This document shows, piece after piece, positions 8,573 to 15,997 of a DNA stretch of 64,000 nucleotides (positions are counted from its first letter, which is position 1; each line of letters begins with the position of its first letter). The notes beneath the pieces were generated by a model. That model saw only the letters and a program-made list of their open reading frames with translations, was not told the origin of the DNA and did not search any database. The translations under genes were made by a program, and so were the position numbers. Origin of the DNA: Tamlana sp038148895 (lineage in GTDB: Bacteria > Bacteroidota > Bacteroidia > Flavobacteriales > Flavobacteriaceae); NCBI GenBank assembly GCA_038148895.1, contig JBBVGQ010000001.1; one strand, written 5' to 3'.

Positions 8573-8619
8573 TATTTAGAAACTGTCTTAATAAAAATTA
8601 TTTAGCCAGATGTCTAAAT
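8573..8619 (+). promoter_or_regulatory. Two tandem imperfect dyads in the suf leader (candidate operators)
   Basis: The motif TATTTAG-N6/7-TCTWAAT occurs twice: 8573-8592 (TATTTAG, 6-base spacer, TCTTAAT) and 8599-8619 (TATTTAG, 7-base spacer, TCTAAAT). The second has perfect 6-bp arms ATTTAG and CTAAAT. Their centres are about 26 bases apart and both lie just downstream of the predicted -7 element. A repressor responding to iron or Fe-S status would fit this site, but which regulator binds is unknown. Confidence 0.45.
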
Positions 8620-8633
8620 CTAATTAATGCAAC

Positions 8634-8963
8634 ATGATAAAAGTATCTGAAACAGCAAAAAAGAAAGTACTTGAGCTTATGGCCGATGATGGCTATAATG
8701 CTGCAACGGACTTTGTGCGCGTTGGTGTTAAAAGCGGTGGATGTTCTGGGCTGTCCTACGATTTAAAGTTTGATAAAGAACAACAAGAAGGTGACAAAGT
8801 GTTTGAAGATAACGGCGTAAAAATTATTGTAGACAAAAAAAGCTTTTTATATTTAGTAGGCACTACTTTGGAATACTCTGGAGGATTAAACGGAACAGGT
8901 TTTGTATTCAACAATCCGAACGCCAACCGTACTTGTGGTTGTGGTGAAAGTTTCTCTTTATAA
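8634..8963 (+). CDS. sufA: A-type Fe-S carrier protein, SufA/IscA family
   Basis: This 109-residue HesB/IscA protein receives Fe-S clusters from the SufBCD scaffold and delivers them to apo-enzymes. The three ligand cysteines are present: one in SGGCSGLSYDL and two in the C-terminal TCGCGESF. It is the first gene of the suf operon, ten bases before sufB, and follows a promoter with paired dyad motifs. Bacteroidota often name this gene simply iscA-like; the operon position supports sufA. Confidence 0.93.
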   Translation: MIKVSETAKKKVLELMADDGYNAATDFVRVGVKSGGCSGLSYDLKFDKEQQEGDKVFEDNGVKIIVDKKSFLYLVGTTLEYSGGLNGTGFVFNNPNANRTCGCGESFSL

Positions 8964-8972
8964 ACAAAAACA

Positions 8973-10421
8973 ATGAATAAATATACCGAAGACGATTTAA
9001 GGGAAGAACTTAAAACCAAGGAATATGAATATGGATTTTATACCGATATAGAATCTGACACATTCCCTGTGGGTTTGAATGAGGACATTGTTCGAGCTAT
9101 TTCTGTTAAAAAAGAAGAACCTGAATGGATGACAGAATGGCGCTTGGAGTCGTTTCGTGCTTGGCAAAAAATGATTGAACCTGAATGGGCAAACGTAACA
9201 TACAAAAAACCAGATTTTCAGGCTATTTCCTACTATTCTGCACCAAACAAAAAGCCAAAATATGATAGTTTGGATGAAGTAGACCCGGAATTATTGGCAA
9301 CTTTCGAAAAATTGGGTATCTCACTTGATGAGCAAAAAAAGCTTGCCGGTGTTGCCATGGACGTGGTAGTTGATTCAGTTTCGGTAGCAACAACGTTTAA
9401 GAAAACTTTGGGTGAAAAGGGCATTATTTTCTGTTCCATCAGTGAAGCTATTAAAGAACACCCTGAACTTGTTAAAAAATATATAGGTACAGTAGTTCCT
9501 CAAAAAGATAATTTTTATGCGGCTTTAAACTCTGCCGTTTTTAGCGATGGCTCGTTTTGCTATATCCCTAAAGGTGTTAAATGCCCGATGGAACTATCAA
9601 CTTATTTCCGAATCAATCAAGCCGGTACCGGCCAATTTGAAAGAACACTTGTAATTGCCGATGAAGGCAGTTATGTAAGTTACCTTGAAGGCTGTACCGC
9701 ACCAAGTAGAGATGAAAATCAGTTGCACGCTGCAGTTGTAGAGTTGATTGCATTGGAAGATGCTGAAATTAAATATAGCACGGTACAGAACTGGTTTCCG
9801 GGAAATTCTGAAGGCAAAGGTGGTGTTTATAATTTTGTGACCAAGCGTGGATTGTGCGAGAAAAACGCAAAAATTTCATGGACTCAAGTAGAAACCGGTT
9901 CGGCCATTACTTGGAAATACCCAAGTTGTGTGTTGAAAGGTGATAATTCGGTTGGGGAGTTTTATTCTATCGCTGTGACCAATAATTTTCAGCAGGCCGA
10001 TACGGGTACAAAGATGATTCATCTAGGAAAAAACACTAAATCTACCATCATTTCAAAAGGTATTTCAGCAGGAAAATCACAAAACAGCTACCGCGGATTG
10101 GTTCAAATTAATTCAAGAGCTGACAACGCCCGTAACTTTTCGCAATGCGATAGTTTGTTGATGGGTAATGAATGTGGCGCACACACCTTTCCTTATATTG
10201 AAGCGAAAAACAAATCGGCCAAAATAGAACACGAGGCAACAACCAGTAAAATAGGTGAAGACCAAATATTCTATTGTAATCAGCGTGGTATTGATACCGA
10301 AAAAGCAATCGCCCTTATTGTAAATGGATTTAGCAAAGAGGTGTTGAATAAACTCCCAATGGAGTTTGCCGTTGAAGCTCAAAAATTATTGGAAATAAGT
10401 TTAGAGGGAAGTGTTGGATAA
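8973..10421 (+). CDS. sufB: Fe-S cluster assembly scaffold subunit SufB
   Basis: SufB forms the SufB-C2-D scaffold on which nascent Fe-S clusters are built in the cytosol. The 482 residues match the family. Visible hallmarks are FCYIPKGVKCPMELSTYFRI, the region GCTAPSRDENQLHAAVVEL, the Cys in TKRGLCEKNAKISW, the segment NECGAHTFPYIEAKN, and the C-terminal HEATTSKIGEDQIFYC. It starts ten bases after sufA. The stop codon is followed ten bases later by the ATG of a small lipoprotein gene before sufC. Confidence 0.97.
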   Translation: MNKYTEDDLREELKTKEYEYGFYTDIESDTFPVGLNEDIVRAISVKKEEPEWMTEWRLESFRAWQKMIEPEWANVTYKKPDFQAISYYSAPNKKPKYDSLDEVDPELLATFEKLGISLDEQKKLAGVAMDVVVDSVSVATTFKKTLGEKGIIFCSISEAIKEHPELVKKYIGTVVPQKDNFYAALNSAVFSDGSFCYIPKGVKCPMELSTYFRINQAGTGQFERTLVIADEGSYVSYLEGCTAPSRDENQLHAAVVELIALEDAEIKYSTVQNWFPGNSEGKGGVYNFVTKRGLCEKNAKISWTQVETGSAITWKYPSCVLKGDNSVGEFYSIAVTNNFQQADTGTKMIHLGKNTKSTIISKGISAGKSQNSYRGLVQINSRADNARNFSQCDSLLMGNECGAHTFPYIEAKNKSAKIEHEATTSKIGEDQIFYCNQRGIDTEKAIALIVNGFSKEVLNKLPMEFAVEAQKLLEISLEGSVG

Positions 10422-10431
10422 ACAACTCAAA

Positions 10432-10854
10432 ATGAAAAGACTATTATTTACCACATTGGTTTTTATAGCATTTATAAGCTGTAAAAATGAAGCCAAATCT
10501 AAACAAACCGAGGATACTGGCACTTCAAAAACAGAAGAAAGAACAGATAAACAAAATGATGGGCTCACTTTACTGAAAGGGCAATTTGTTTTATATGATG
10601 GAGCCGCTGTTTTGCAAACACATGCCAATATTTATGGTCTTTTTATTACGGATAAACTTAAAGAGCTGAACCAACTCGCCGAAAAATATAAAAAGGAACC
10701 AACCGACATGGTTCAAGTGGAAATAAGAGGAAAAATCACAAATCAAAAAGATGAAAAAATTCTTTGGGAAAATAAGGTTGAAGTCGCTGAAATTCTCAGT
10801 GTAAACCCAATTCCTAAAGATGAAAATAACGTTGTAAAACTAGGAGAACAGTAA
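10432..10854 (+). CDS. Predicted lipoprotein with NlpE-like OB domain, inside the suf operon
   Basis: This 140-residue protein has a lipoprotein signal peptide, MKRLLFTTLVFIAFISC, with the lipobox Cys at 17. A Lys/Glu/Thr-rich linker and a compact C-terminal domain (about 50-140) follow. That domain resembles the OB-fold C-terminal half of NlpE: KGQFVLYDGAAVLQTHAN, then DMVQVEIRGKIT, then ENKVEVAEILSVNPIP. The match is by eye. It would be anchored in a membrane facing the periplasm, while SufBCD is cytosolic, so a direct part in cluster assembly is not evident. It ends two bases before sufC, so it is clearly co-transcribed. The frame is open to a GTG at 10411; the ATG at 10432 gives the correct signal peptide. 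Confidence 0.75.
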   Translation: MKRLLFTTLVFIAFISCKNEAKSKQTEDTGTSKTEERTDKQNDGLTLLKGQFVLYDGAAVLQTHANIYGLFITDKLKELNQLAEKYKKEPTDMVQVEIRGKITNQKDEKILWENKVEVAEILSVNPIPKDENNVVKLGEQ

Positions 10855-10856
10855 TT

Positions 10857-11606
10857 ATGTTAAAGATTAACAATTTACACGCAGGTGTTGAGGATAAAAG
10901 TATACTTAAAGGTATAAACCTTGAGGTAAAAGCAGGTGAAGTTCATGCTATTATGGGGCCAAACGGTTCAGGTAAAAGTACATTGGCTTCGGTTATTGCC
11001 GGAAAAGAAGACTACGAAGTAACTAAAGGTAGCATTGAATTTTTAGGTGAAGATATTGATGAATTGGCTGCCGAAGAGCGTGCGCACAAAGGCATATTTT
11101 TATCGTTCCAATATCCCGTGGAAATTCCAGGAGTATCGGTGACCAACTTTATGAAAACGGCCATTAATGAAACACGTAAAGCGAAAGGACTAGAAGAAAT
11201 GCCCGCGAAGGACATGCTTAAACTTATCCGTGAAAAATCAGAGCTTTTGGAAATAGACCGCAAATTTTTATCCCGTTCGTTAAACGAAGGGTTTTCCGGT
11301 GGAGAGAAAAAGCGCAATGAAATTTTCCAAATGGCCATGCTTGAGCCTAAGTTAGCTATACTTGATGAAACAGATTCAGGTTTAGATATTGATGCGCTGC
11401 GCATTGTAGCAAATGGCGTTAATAAACTAAAAAGTAAAGACAATGCCGTTGTAGTGATTACCCACTATCAACGCTTGTTGGATTATATCGTACCGGATTT
11501 TGTTCATGTTTTACACAACGGTAAAATTGTAAAATCCGGACCAAAAGAATTGGCTCACGAACTTGAAGAAAAAGGATACGACTGGATTAAGCAAGAATTG
11601 GTTTAG
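10857..11606 (+). CDS. sufC: Fe-S assembly ATPase SufC
   Basis: This 249-residue ABC-type ATPase energises the SufBCD scaffold in the cytosol. The Walker A motif GPNGSGKST is near residues 33-41. The ABC signature appears in the SufC-specific form FSGGEKKRNE, and Walker B reads LAILDETDSGLDID. The switch His lies in VVITHYQRLL. It begins two bases after the lipoprotein gene and is followed by the S23-type insertion that separates it from sufD. Confidence 0.97.
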   Translation: MLKINNLHAGVEDKSILKGINLEVKAGEVHAIMGPNGSGKSTLASVIAGKEDYEVTKGSIEFLGEDIDELAAEERAHKGIFLSFQYPVEIPGVSVTNFMKTAINETRKAKGLEEMPAKDMLKLIREKSELLEIDRKFLSRSLNEGFSGGEKKRNEIFQMAMLEPKLAILDETDSGLDIDALRIVANGVNKLKSKDNAVVVITHYQRLLDYIVPDFVHVLHNGKIVKSGPKELAHELEEKGYDWIKQELV

Positions 11607-11617
11607 CCAATTATTGC

Positions 11618-12086
11618 GTTTTAAGTTTTTTGTTTCAGGTTAATGGCTACAATAAAACGATTTGAGGATTTGGAAATTTGGCAAGAAGCCAGAAGGCTAT
11701 TCAATTAAATCAAGGATGTCAGCAATGAATCAGATTTAAAAAATGATTTTAGGTTAAAAGACCAAATAAAAGCTGCTTCAGGTTCTGTAATGGACAATAT
11801 AGCTGAAGGTTTTGAAAGAGATGGGAATTTGGAGTTCAGACAATTTCTTTCAATCGCCAAAGGTTCTGCAGGAGAAACCAGGTCTCAATTATATCGAGTT
11901 TATGATTCTGGATATATTTCAGAAGAAAAACTAAAAATATTAGTAGATGAACATGAAAAATTAAGCAAAAGAATTGCTGCTTTCATTTCATACTTAAACA
12001 AAAAGGATTTTAAAGGGAACAAGTTTAAATAACATTTGATTTTATGTTTTCAACCAACTTGAAACATTGAACAAAAAACTTGAAAC
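11618..12086. mobile_element. S23-type element: four-helix-bundle gene flanked by inverted repeats
   Basis: The left arm at 11618-11641 and the right arm at 12056-12086 are inverted copies of each other: 22 of 24 bases pair if a 7-base insertion (ATTGAAC, 12066-12072) is allowed in the right arm. The right arm also carries ACTTGAAACA as a direct repeat. Between the arms lies only the broken S23-type gene. The arrangement recalls rRNA intervening sequences, which are stem-forming units carrying an S23 gene. The pentamer AATTA lies near both outer ends but is too common here to be called a target duplication. Confidence 0.5.
11643..12032 (+). pseudogene. Four-helix-bundle protein (S23 ribosomal / intervening-sequence family), nonsense-interrupted
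   Basis: The frame starting at ATG 11643 reads MATIKRFEDLEIWQEARRLF-N, then meets a TAA at 11706-11708 (codon 22). It then continues in the same frame without shift to the stop at 12030-12032, for about 129 codons in all. The family signature is complete on both sides of the stop: the F-E-D-L-E-x-W-x-x-A-R start, then NIAEGFER, FLSIAKGSAGETRSQLYRV and a C-terminal helix. The lesion is therefore a single nonsense change in an otherwise intact gene. An ATG at 11790 could start an 80-residue fragment. These small proteins are found in 23S rRNA intervening sequences and scattered in Bacteroidota genomes; their function is unclear. Confidence 0.8.
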
Positions 12087-12095
12087 AATTAAAAA

Positions 12096-13409
12096 ATGGA
12101 TTTAAAAGACAAATTAGTATCATCATTCATGGCGTTTGAAAATAGTGTTGACGTAGACACTTATATACACGACGTTCGTTCTGATGCCATAAAAATATTC
12201 GAAGAAAAAGGCTTCCCAACAAAAAAGGAAGAAGCCTGGAAATACACGTCCTTAAACAAAATTCTCAAAGAAGATTACAGTGTTTTCCCTAAGCGCGAAA
12301 CAGGCTTGGAGTATAGAGATATTAAAAAATATTTTATTCACGACATAGATACCTATAAAATTGTATTTATTGACGGTAAATATTCTTCGCACTTGTCACA
12401 AACCACGCATGAAGGGATGGATATTTGTTTGATGTCAGCGGCATTTTCAAAACCCAAATACCGTTTGGTCATTGAAAATTATTTTAACAAAGTTGCCACT
12501 AAAGACAGCTTGTCTTCCTTGAACACCGCTTTCTCAAGTGAAGGAGCATACATCCATATTCCAAAAAACAAATTGGTTCAAAAACCAATTCAAATTATAC
12601 ATTTTTCAACAGGTAACGAATCGGCAACTATGTTGCAGCCGCGTAACTTAATTGTGGTAGACGAGAATAGCCACGTGCAGATTATTGAGCGCCACCAAAG
12701 CTTAACTGACAATGCTGTGTTGACCAATAGCGTTACCGAAATTTTCGCAAACAAACGTGCCATTGTTGATTATTATAAAATCCAGAATGACAATGACAAC
12801 GCATCACTTATTGACAATACCTTCATCAACCAAAAACAAGAAAGTATTGCCTCAGTGCACACGTTCAGTTTTGGAGGAAAATTAACGCGCAACAACCTTA
12901 ACTTTTTCCAAAACGGTGAACGTATTGATTCTACTTTAAAAGGAGTTACCATCATAGGCAACAAACAACATGTAGACCACAATACGTTGGTTCACCATAT
13001 TGAGCCAAATTGCGAAAGCCATCAAGATTACAAAGGCATTTTTGACGGAAACTCCATAGGTGTTTTCAACGGAAAAGTCATCGTTGAAAAAGAAGCACAA
13101 AAAACCAATGCTTTTCAAGCAAACAACAACATTTTAATAAGCGACAAAGCAACCATAAATACCAAACCTCAATTGGAAATTTTTGCAGATGACGTTAAAT
13201 GTTCACACGGTTGTACCATTGGCCAATTGGACGAAAGCGCTATGTTTTACATGCGAACTCGCGGCATTCCTGAAAAAGAGGCCAAAGGGCTTTTAATGTA
13301 CGCCTTCAGCAACAATGTGTTAAGTTCGGTGAAAATTCCAGAAATAAAACAACGCATCACCAAGATTATTGCCAATAAATTGGGTGTTAATATTGGTTTC
13401 GACCTTTAA
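12096..13409 (+). CDS. sufD: Fe-S cluster assembly protein SufD
   Basis: SufD is the SufB paralogue of the SufBC2D scaffold. The 437-residue protein has the N-terminal helical part (KEEAWKYTSLNKIL) and the beta-helix core with NLNFFQNGERIDSTLKG. The C-terminal hallmark is DDVKCSHGCTIGQLDE, followed by FYMRTRGIPEKEAKGLL. It starts 63 bases after the S23-type remnant, whose right inverted arm ends only nine bases before the sufD ATG. The insertion therefore supplies sufD's ribosome-binding region. Confidence 0.95.
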   Translation: MDLKDKLVSSFMAFENSVDVDTYIHDVRSDAIKIFEEKGFPTKKEEAWKYTSLNKILKEDYSVFPKRETGLEYRDIKKYFIHDIDTYKIVFIDGKYSSHLSQTTHEGMDICLMSAAFSKPKYRLVIENYFNKVATKDSLSSLNTAFSSEGAYIHIPKNKLVQKPIQIIHFSTGNESATMLQPRNLIVVDENSHVQIIERHQSLTDNAVLTNSVTEIFANKRAIVDYYKIQNDNDNASLIDNTFINQKQESIASVHTFSFGGKLTRNNLNFFQNGERIDSTLKGVTIIGNKQHVDHNTLVHHIEPNCESHQDYKGIFDGNSIGVFNGKVIVEKEAQKTNAFQANNNILISDKATINTKPQLEIFADDVKCSHGCTIGQLDESAMFYMRTRGIPEKEAKGLLMYAFSNNVLSSVKIPEIKQRITKIIANKLGVNIGFDL

Positions 13410-13434
13410 AATTATTTGAAGCTATTTAAGTTTA

Positions 13435-13454
13435 CCCTGAGCGGAGTCGAAGGG
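13435..13454. repeat. Short intergenic repeat, core TTCG-N4-CGCTCAG (copy 1)
   Basis: The 20 bases read CCCTGAGCGGAGTCGAAGGG, between sufD and sufS. On the other strand the core is TTCGACTCCGCTCAG. The related core TTCGCTATCGCTCAG occurs at 22221-22235 in the opposite orientation. Sequences of this type recur between genes in Flavobacteria as far as I recall. Its GC content stands out from the surrounding AT-rich DNA. Confidence 0.5.
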
Positions 13455-13504
13455 CTACCAAATCAAGTTTCAACATGCCCCATTCGGGGCTAAAAATAAC
13501 CGCC

Positions 13505-14719
13505 ATGTTCAATGTAGAAGAAATAAGAAAAGATTTCCCCATTCTTTCTCGCAAAGTAAATGGCAAACCGTTGGTTTATTTTGATAATGCTGCAACCTCG
13601 CAAACCCCAAAACAAGTTATTGATGCCATTGTAGATTACTATTCAAATTACAATGCCAACATACATCGCGGGGTACATACATTGAGCCAAGAAGCGACTG
13701 ACCTTTACGAACAATCTCGTGAAAAGATTAGGGCGCATTTCAATGCTATGTTCACCCATGAAATTATTTTTACCTCAGGAACAACACATGGCATTAATTT
13801 GGTCGCAAACGGCTTTTCATCCCTTTTAAAAAAAGGCGATGAAATCATTGTATCGGCTTTAGAGCACCACAGCAATATTGTGCCTTGGCAAATGTTGTGC
13901 GAGCGCACAGGTGCAACGCTTAAAGTCATTCCCATGAATAATGATGGTGAGTTGGTTATGGATGAATTTGATAAGCTTCTTTCCAACAATACGAAACTGG
14001 TTTTTGTAAACCATATTTCAAATGCCTTGGGAACCATAAATCCCATTGAAGATATCATTTATAAAGCACACCAAGTTGGTGCAGTAGTTTTGGTTGACGG
14101 AGCACAATCATGTCCACATTTAATCCCAGATGTTCAAAAATTGGATGTCGATTTTTACGTGGCTTCAGCCCATAAAATGTGCGGTCCTACAGGTGTTGGC
14201 ATGCTTTACGGAAAAGAAAAATGGCTTAAAAAACTTCCACCATACCAAGGTGGAGGCGAAATGATTGCTGAGGTAACTTTCGAAAAAACCACATATGCCG
14301 AATTGCCCCATAAATTTGAAGCCGGAACGCCCAATATTTGTGGAGGTATAGCTTTCGGTGCGGCTATAGATTATATGAACCATATCGACTTTAATAATAT
14401 CTCAGCCTACGAAAACGAGTTGCTTGAATACGCCACCGAAAAGCTATTAGAAATTGAAGGGCTTAAAATTTACGGCACCTCAAAACACAAAACATCGGTT
14501 ATTTCATTTAATCTAGAAGGTATTCACCCTTACGATGTGGGCACTATTTTAGACAAGATGGGCATTGCTGTTCGTACTGGCCACCATTGTGCACAACCCA
14601 TCATGGATTTTTACAAAATTCCGGGCACCGTGCGTGCTTCGTTTGCCTTTTACAACACCAAAGCGGAAATTGACGCCTTGATTGAAGGGGTTAAAAAAGC
14701 GAAAATGATGCTTTCTTAA
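13505..14719 (+). CDS. sufS: Cysteine desulfurase SufS
   Basis: This PLP enzyme takes sulfur from L-cysteine as a persulfide and passes it to SufE for cluster assembly. The protein has 404 residues from MFNVEEIRKDFPIL, the usual SufS length. Group II hallmarks are FDNAATSQTP near the start, HRGVHTLSQEAT, EHHSNIVPWQ, the PLP lysine region ASAHKMCGPTGVG, and the active Cys within RTGHHCAQPIM. The frame is open to an ATG at 13475, but that adds ten residues read from the intergenic repeat region. The ATG at 13505 is preferred. Confidence 0.95.
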   Translation: MFNVEEIRKDFPILSRKVNGKPLVYFDNAATSQTPKQVIDAIVDYYSNYNANIHRGVHTLSQEATDLYEQSREKIRAHFNAMFTHEIIFTSGTTHGINLVANGFSSLLKKGDEIIVSALEHHSNIVPWQMLCERTGATLKVIPMNNDGELVMDEFDKLLSNNTKLVFVNHISNALGTINPIEDIIYKAHQVGAVVLVDGAQSCPHLIPDVQKLDVDFYVASAHKMCGPTGVGMLYGKEKWLKKLPPYQGGGEMIAEVTFEKTTYAELPHKFEAGTPNICGGIAFGAAIDYMNHIDFNNISAYENELLEYATEKLLEIEGLKIYGTSKHKTSVISFNLEGIHPYDVGTILDKMGIAVRTGHHCAQPIMDFYKIPGTVRASFAFYNTKAEIDALIEGVKKAKMMLS

Positions 14720-14751
14720 ATTCTTATCGTATTTTTGTTTAAAATTTAAGT

Positions 14752-15174
14752 ATGACAATTGAAGAAATACAAAACGAAATAATAGACGAATTTTCCATGT
14801 TTGAAGACTGGGAAGAGCGCTACCAATATATGATTGATTTGGGGAAAGATTTACCCTTAATTGACGACCAATACAAAACCGATAACAACATTATAAAAGG
14901 TTGCCAAAGCAAAGTTTGGGTTCATGCCGAAATGAAGGACGATAAAATTGTATTTACAGCCGATAGTGATGCCATAATAACCAAAGGCATTATTGCTATT
15001 TTAATCCGCGTGTTTTCAAATCAGCACCCAAAAGATATTATTGACGCCAACACCGATTTTATAGACAAAATTGGTTTAAAGGAACATTTGTCACCAACAC
15101 GCGCCAATGGTTTGGTTAGTATGGTGAAGCAATTAAAAATGTATGCCATTGCATATCAAACACAGTTAAATTAG
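14752..15174 (+). CDS. sufE: Sulfur acceptor protein SufE
   Basis: SufE accepts persulfide sulfur from SufS and stimulates its activity. The 140-residue protein matches the family length and carries the acceptor Cys in IIKGCQSKVWVHAE. The typical MTIEEIQNEIIDEF start and the DLGKDLP segment are also present. It lies 32 bases after sufS in the same operon. Confidence 0.95.
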   Translation: MTIEEIQNEIIDEFSMFEDWEERYQYMIDLGKDLPLIDDQYKTDNNIIKGCQSKVWVHAEMKDDKIVFTADSDAIITKGIIAILIRVFSNQHPKDIIDANTDFIDKIGLKEHLSPTRANGLVSMVKQLKMYAIAYQTQLN

Positions 15175-15245
15175 ACTAGTTGTTTGTTGCAGAGTCGTTG
15201 TTTATCGACTTAACACCACACAACTTAACAAATAACCTATAAAAA

Positions 15246-15572
15246 ATGAGCGATTCAACTATAGATACAACAGAATTGGGTGAAAAAATAGTAGGGGTTT
15301 TAAAAACTATTTACGACCCAGAAATTCCCGTAGACATTTACGAATTGGGGTTGATTTATGATGTGTTCGTCAATGAAGATTACGACGTAAAAATCTTGAT
15401 GACACTTACAACGCCCAACTGCCCCGTTGCCGAAACACTGCCCCTTGAGGTTGAAGAAAAAGTAAAATCTTTGGACGCTGTGAACAGTGCAGAGGTTGAA
15501 ATCACCTTCGATCCGCCATGGACACAAGAGCTAATGAGCGAAGAGGCAAAGTTAGAACTAGGCATGCTTTAA
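15246..15572 (+). CDS. sufT: SUF system assembly protein of the MIP18/DUF59 family (SufT-like)
   Basis: This 108-residue MIP18-like (DUF59) protein is thought to help mature Fe-S proteins downstream of SufBCD. Visible motifs are the start of the domain DPEIPVDIYELGLIYDV, the conserved MTLTTPNCPVAETLP with its Cys, and EITFDPPW. It follows sufE by 71 bases, as in many Bacteroidota suf operons. The symbol is by family analogy; some SufT proteins carry extra sequence not present here. Confidence 0.88.
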   Translation: MSDSTIDTTELGEKIVGVLKTIYDPEIPVDIYELGLIYDVFVNEDYDVKILMTLTTPNCPVAETLPLEVEEKVKSLDAVNSAEVEITFDPPWTQELMSEEAKLELGML

Positions 15573-15611
15573 TTGAAAAAGAATTCCTTGAGGTTTCCCT
15601 TGAAATTGTCA

Positions 15612-15629
15612 TTCCCGTGAAAACGGGAA
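15612..15629. repeat. Inverted repeat TTCCCGT-GAAA-ACGGGAA (copy 1)
   Basis: A perfect 7-bp stem with a GAAA loop lies between the DUF59 gene and the cupin gene, inside the suf operon. A second copy differing by one base, with longer arms, is at 63696-63717. It lacks a T-run on the plus strand, so it is unlikely to terminate the operon. An RNA hairpin or a REP-like dispersed repeat is more likely. Confidence 0.55.
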
Positions 15630-15653
15630 ACCAAACAAAAATAAAGAGATATA

Positions 15654-15989
15654 ATGGCTAAAGAAGTCATAAAAAGCAATGAAGGTTTTGTTGCTTTAAA
15701 TCCGAATTTAAACAGAAAAGTTGTTCACTTAAATGACCTAATGATTACGGTAATTGATTTTACCAACGGTCCTATGGAACAACCAGACCCACCTCACAAC
15801 CACCCGCATGAGCAAATTACCTATGTAGTCAGTGGTTCTTTAAAATTATTTGTTGAGGATCGGGAATATCTACTAAACGAAGGTGATGTTTTTAAAATTG
15901 AGTCCAACCTCAACCATACAGTACAAACCCTAACAGAACATGTAAGACTGATAGACAGTTTTAATCCAATTAGGGAAGAATTTCTTTAA
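15654..15989 (+). CDS. Small cupin-domain protein
   Basis: This 111-residue single-domain cupin has a metal-site motif in HNHPHEQITYVVSGSL: two His, a third His and a Glu as in cupin motif 1. Motif 2 contributes the GDVFKIESNLNHTV His. It should be a metal-binding beta-barrel in the cytosol. Nothing in the sequence fixes a substrate. Its place between the DUF59 and DUF2480 genes suggests co-transcription with suf, with the caveat of the 81-base gap containing a hairpin. Confidence 0.85.
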   Translation: MAKEVIKSNEGFVALNPNLNRKVVHLNDLMITVIDFTNGPMEQPDPPHNHPHEQITYVVSGSLKLFVEDREYLLNEGDVFKIESNLNHTVQTLTEHVRLIDSFNPIREEFL

Positions 15990-15997
15990 AAAAGTAT

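Noticed and set aside
11012..11443. A 143-codon minus-strand open frame inside sufC
   Set aside because: It is antisense to the Walker A to Walker B part of sufC and shows no motif of its own.
11609..12091. AATTA near both ends of the S23-type element as a target-site duplication
   Set aside because: The left copy is four bases away from the arm and the pentamer is very common in AT-rich DNA, so it does not support transposition by itself.
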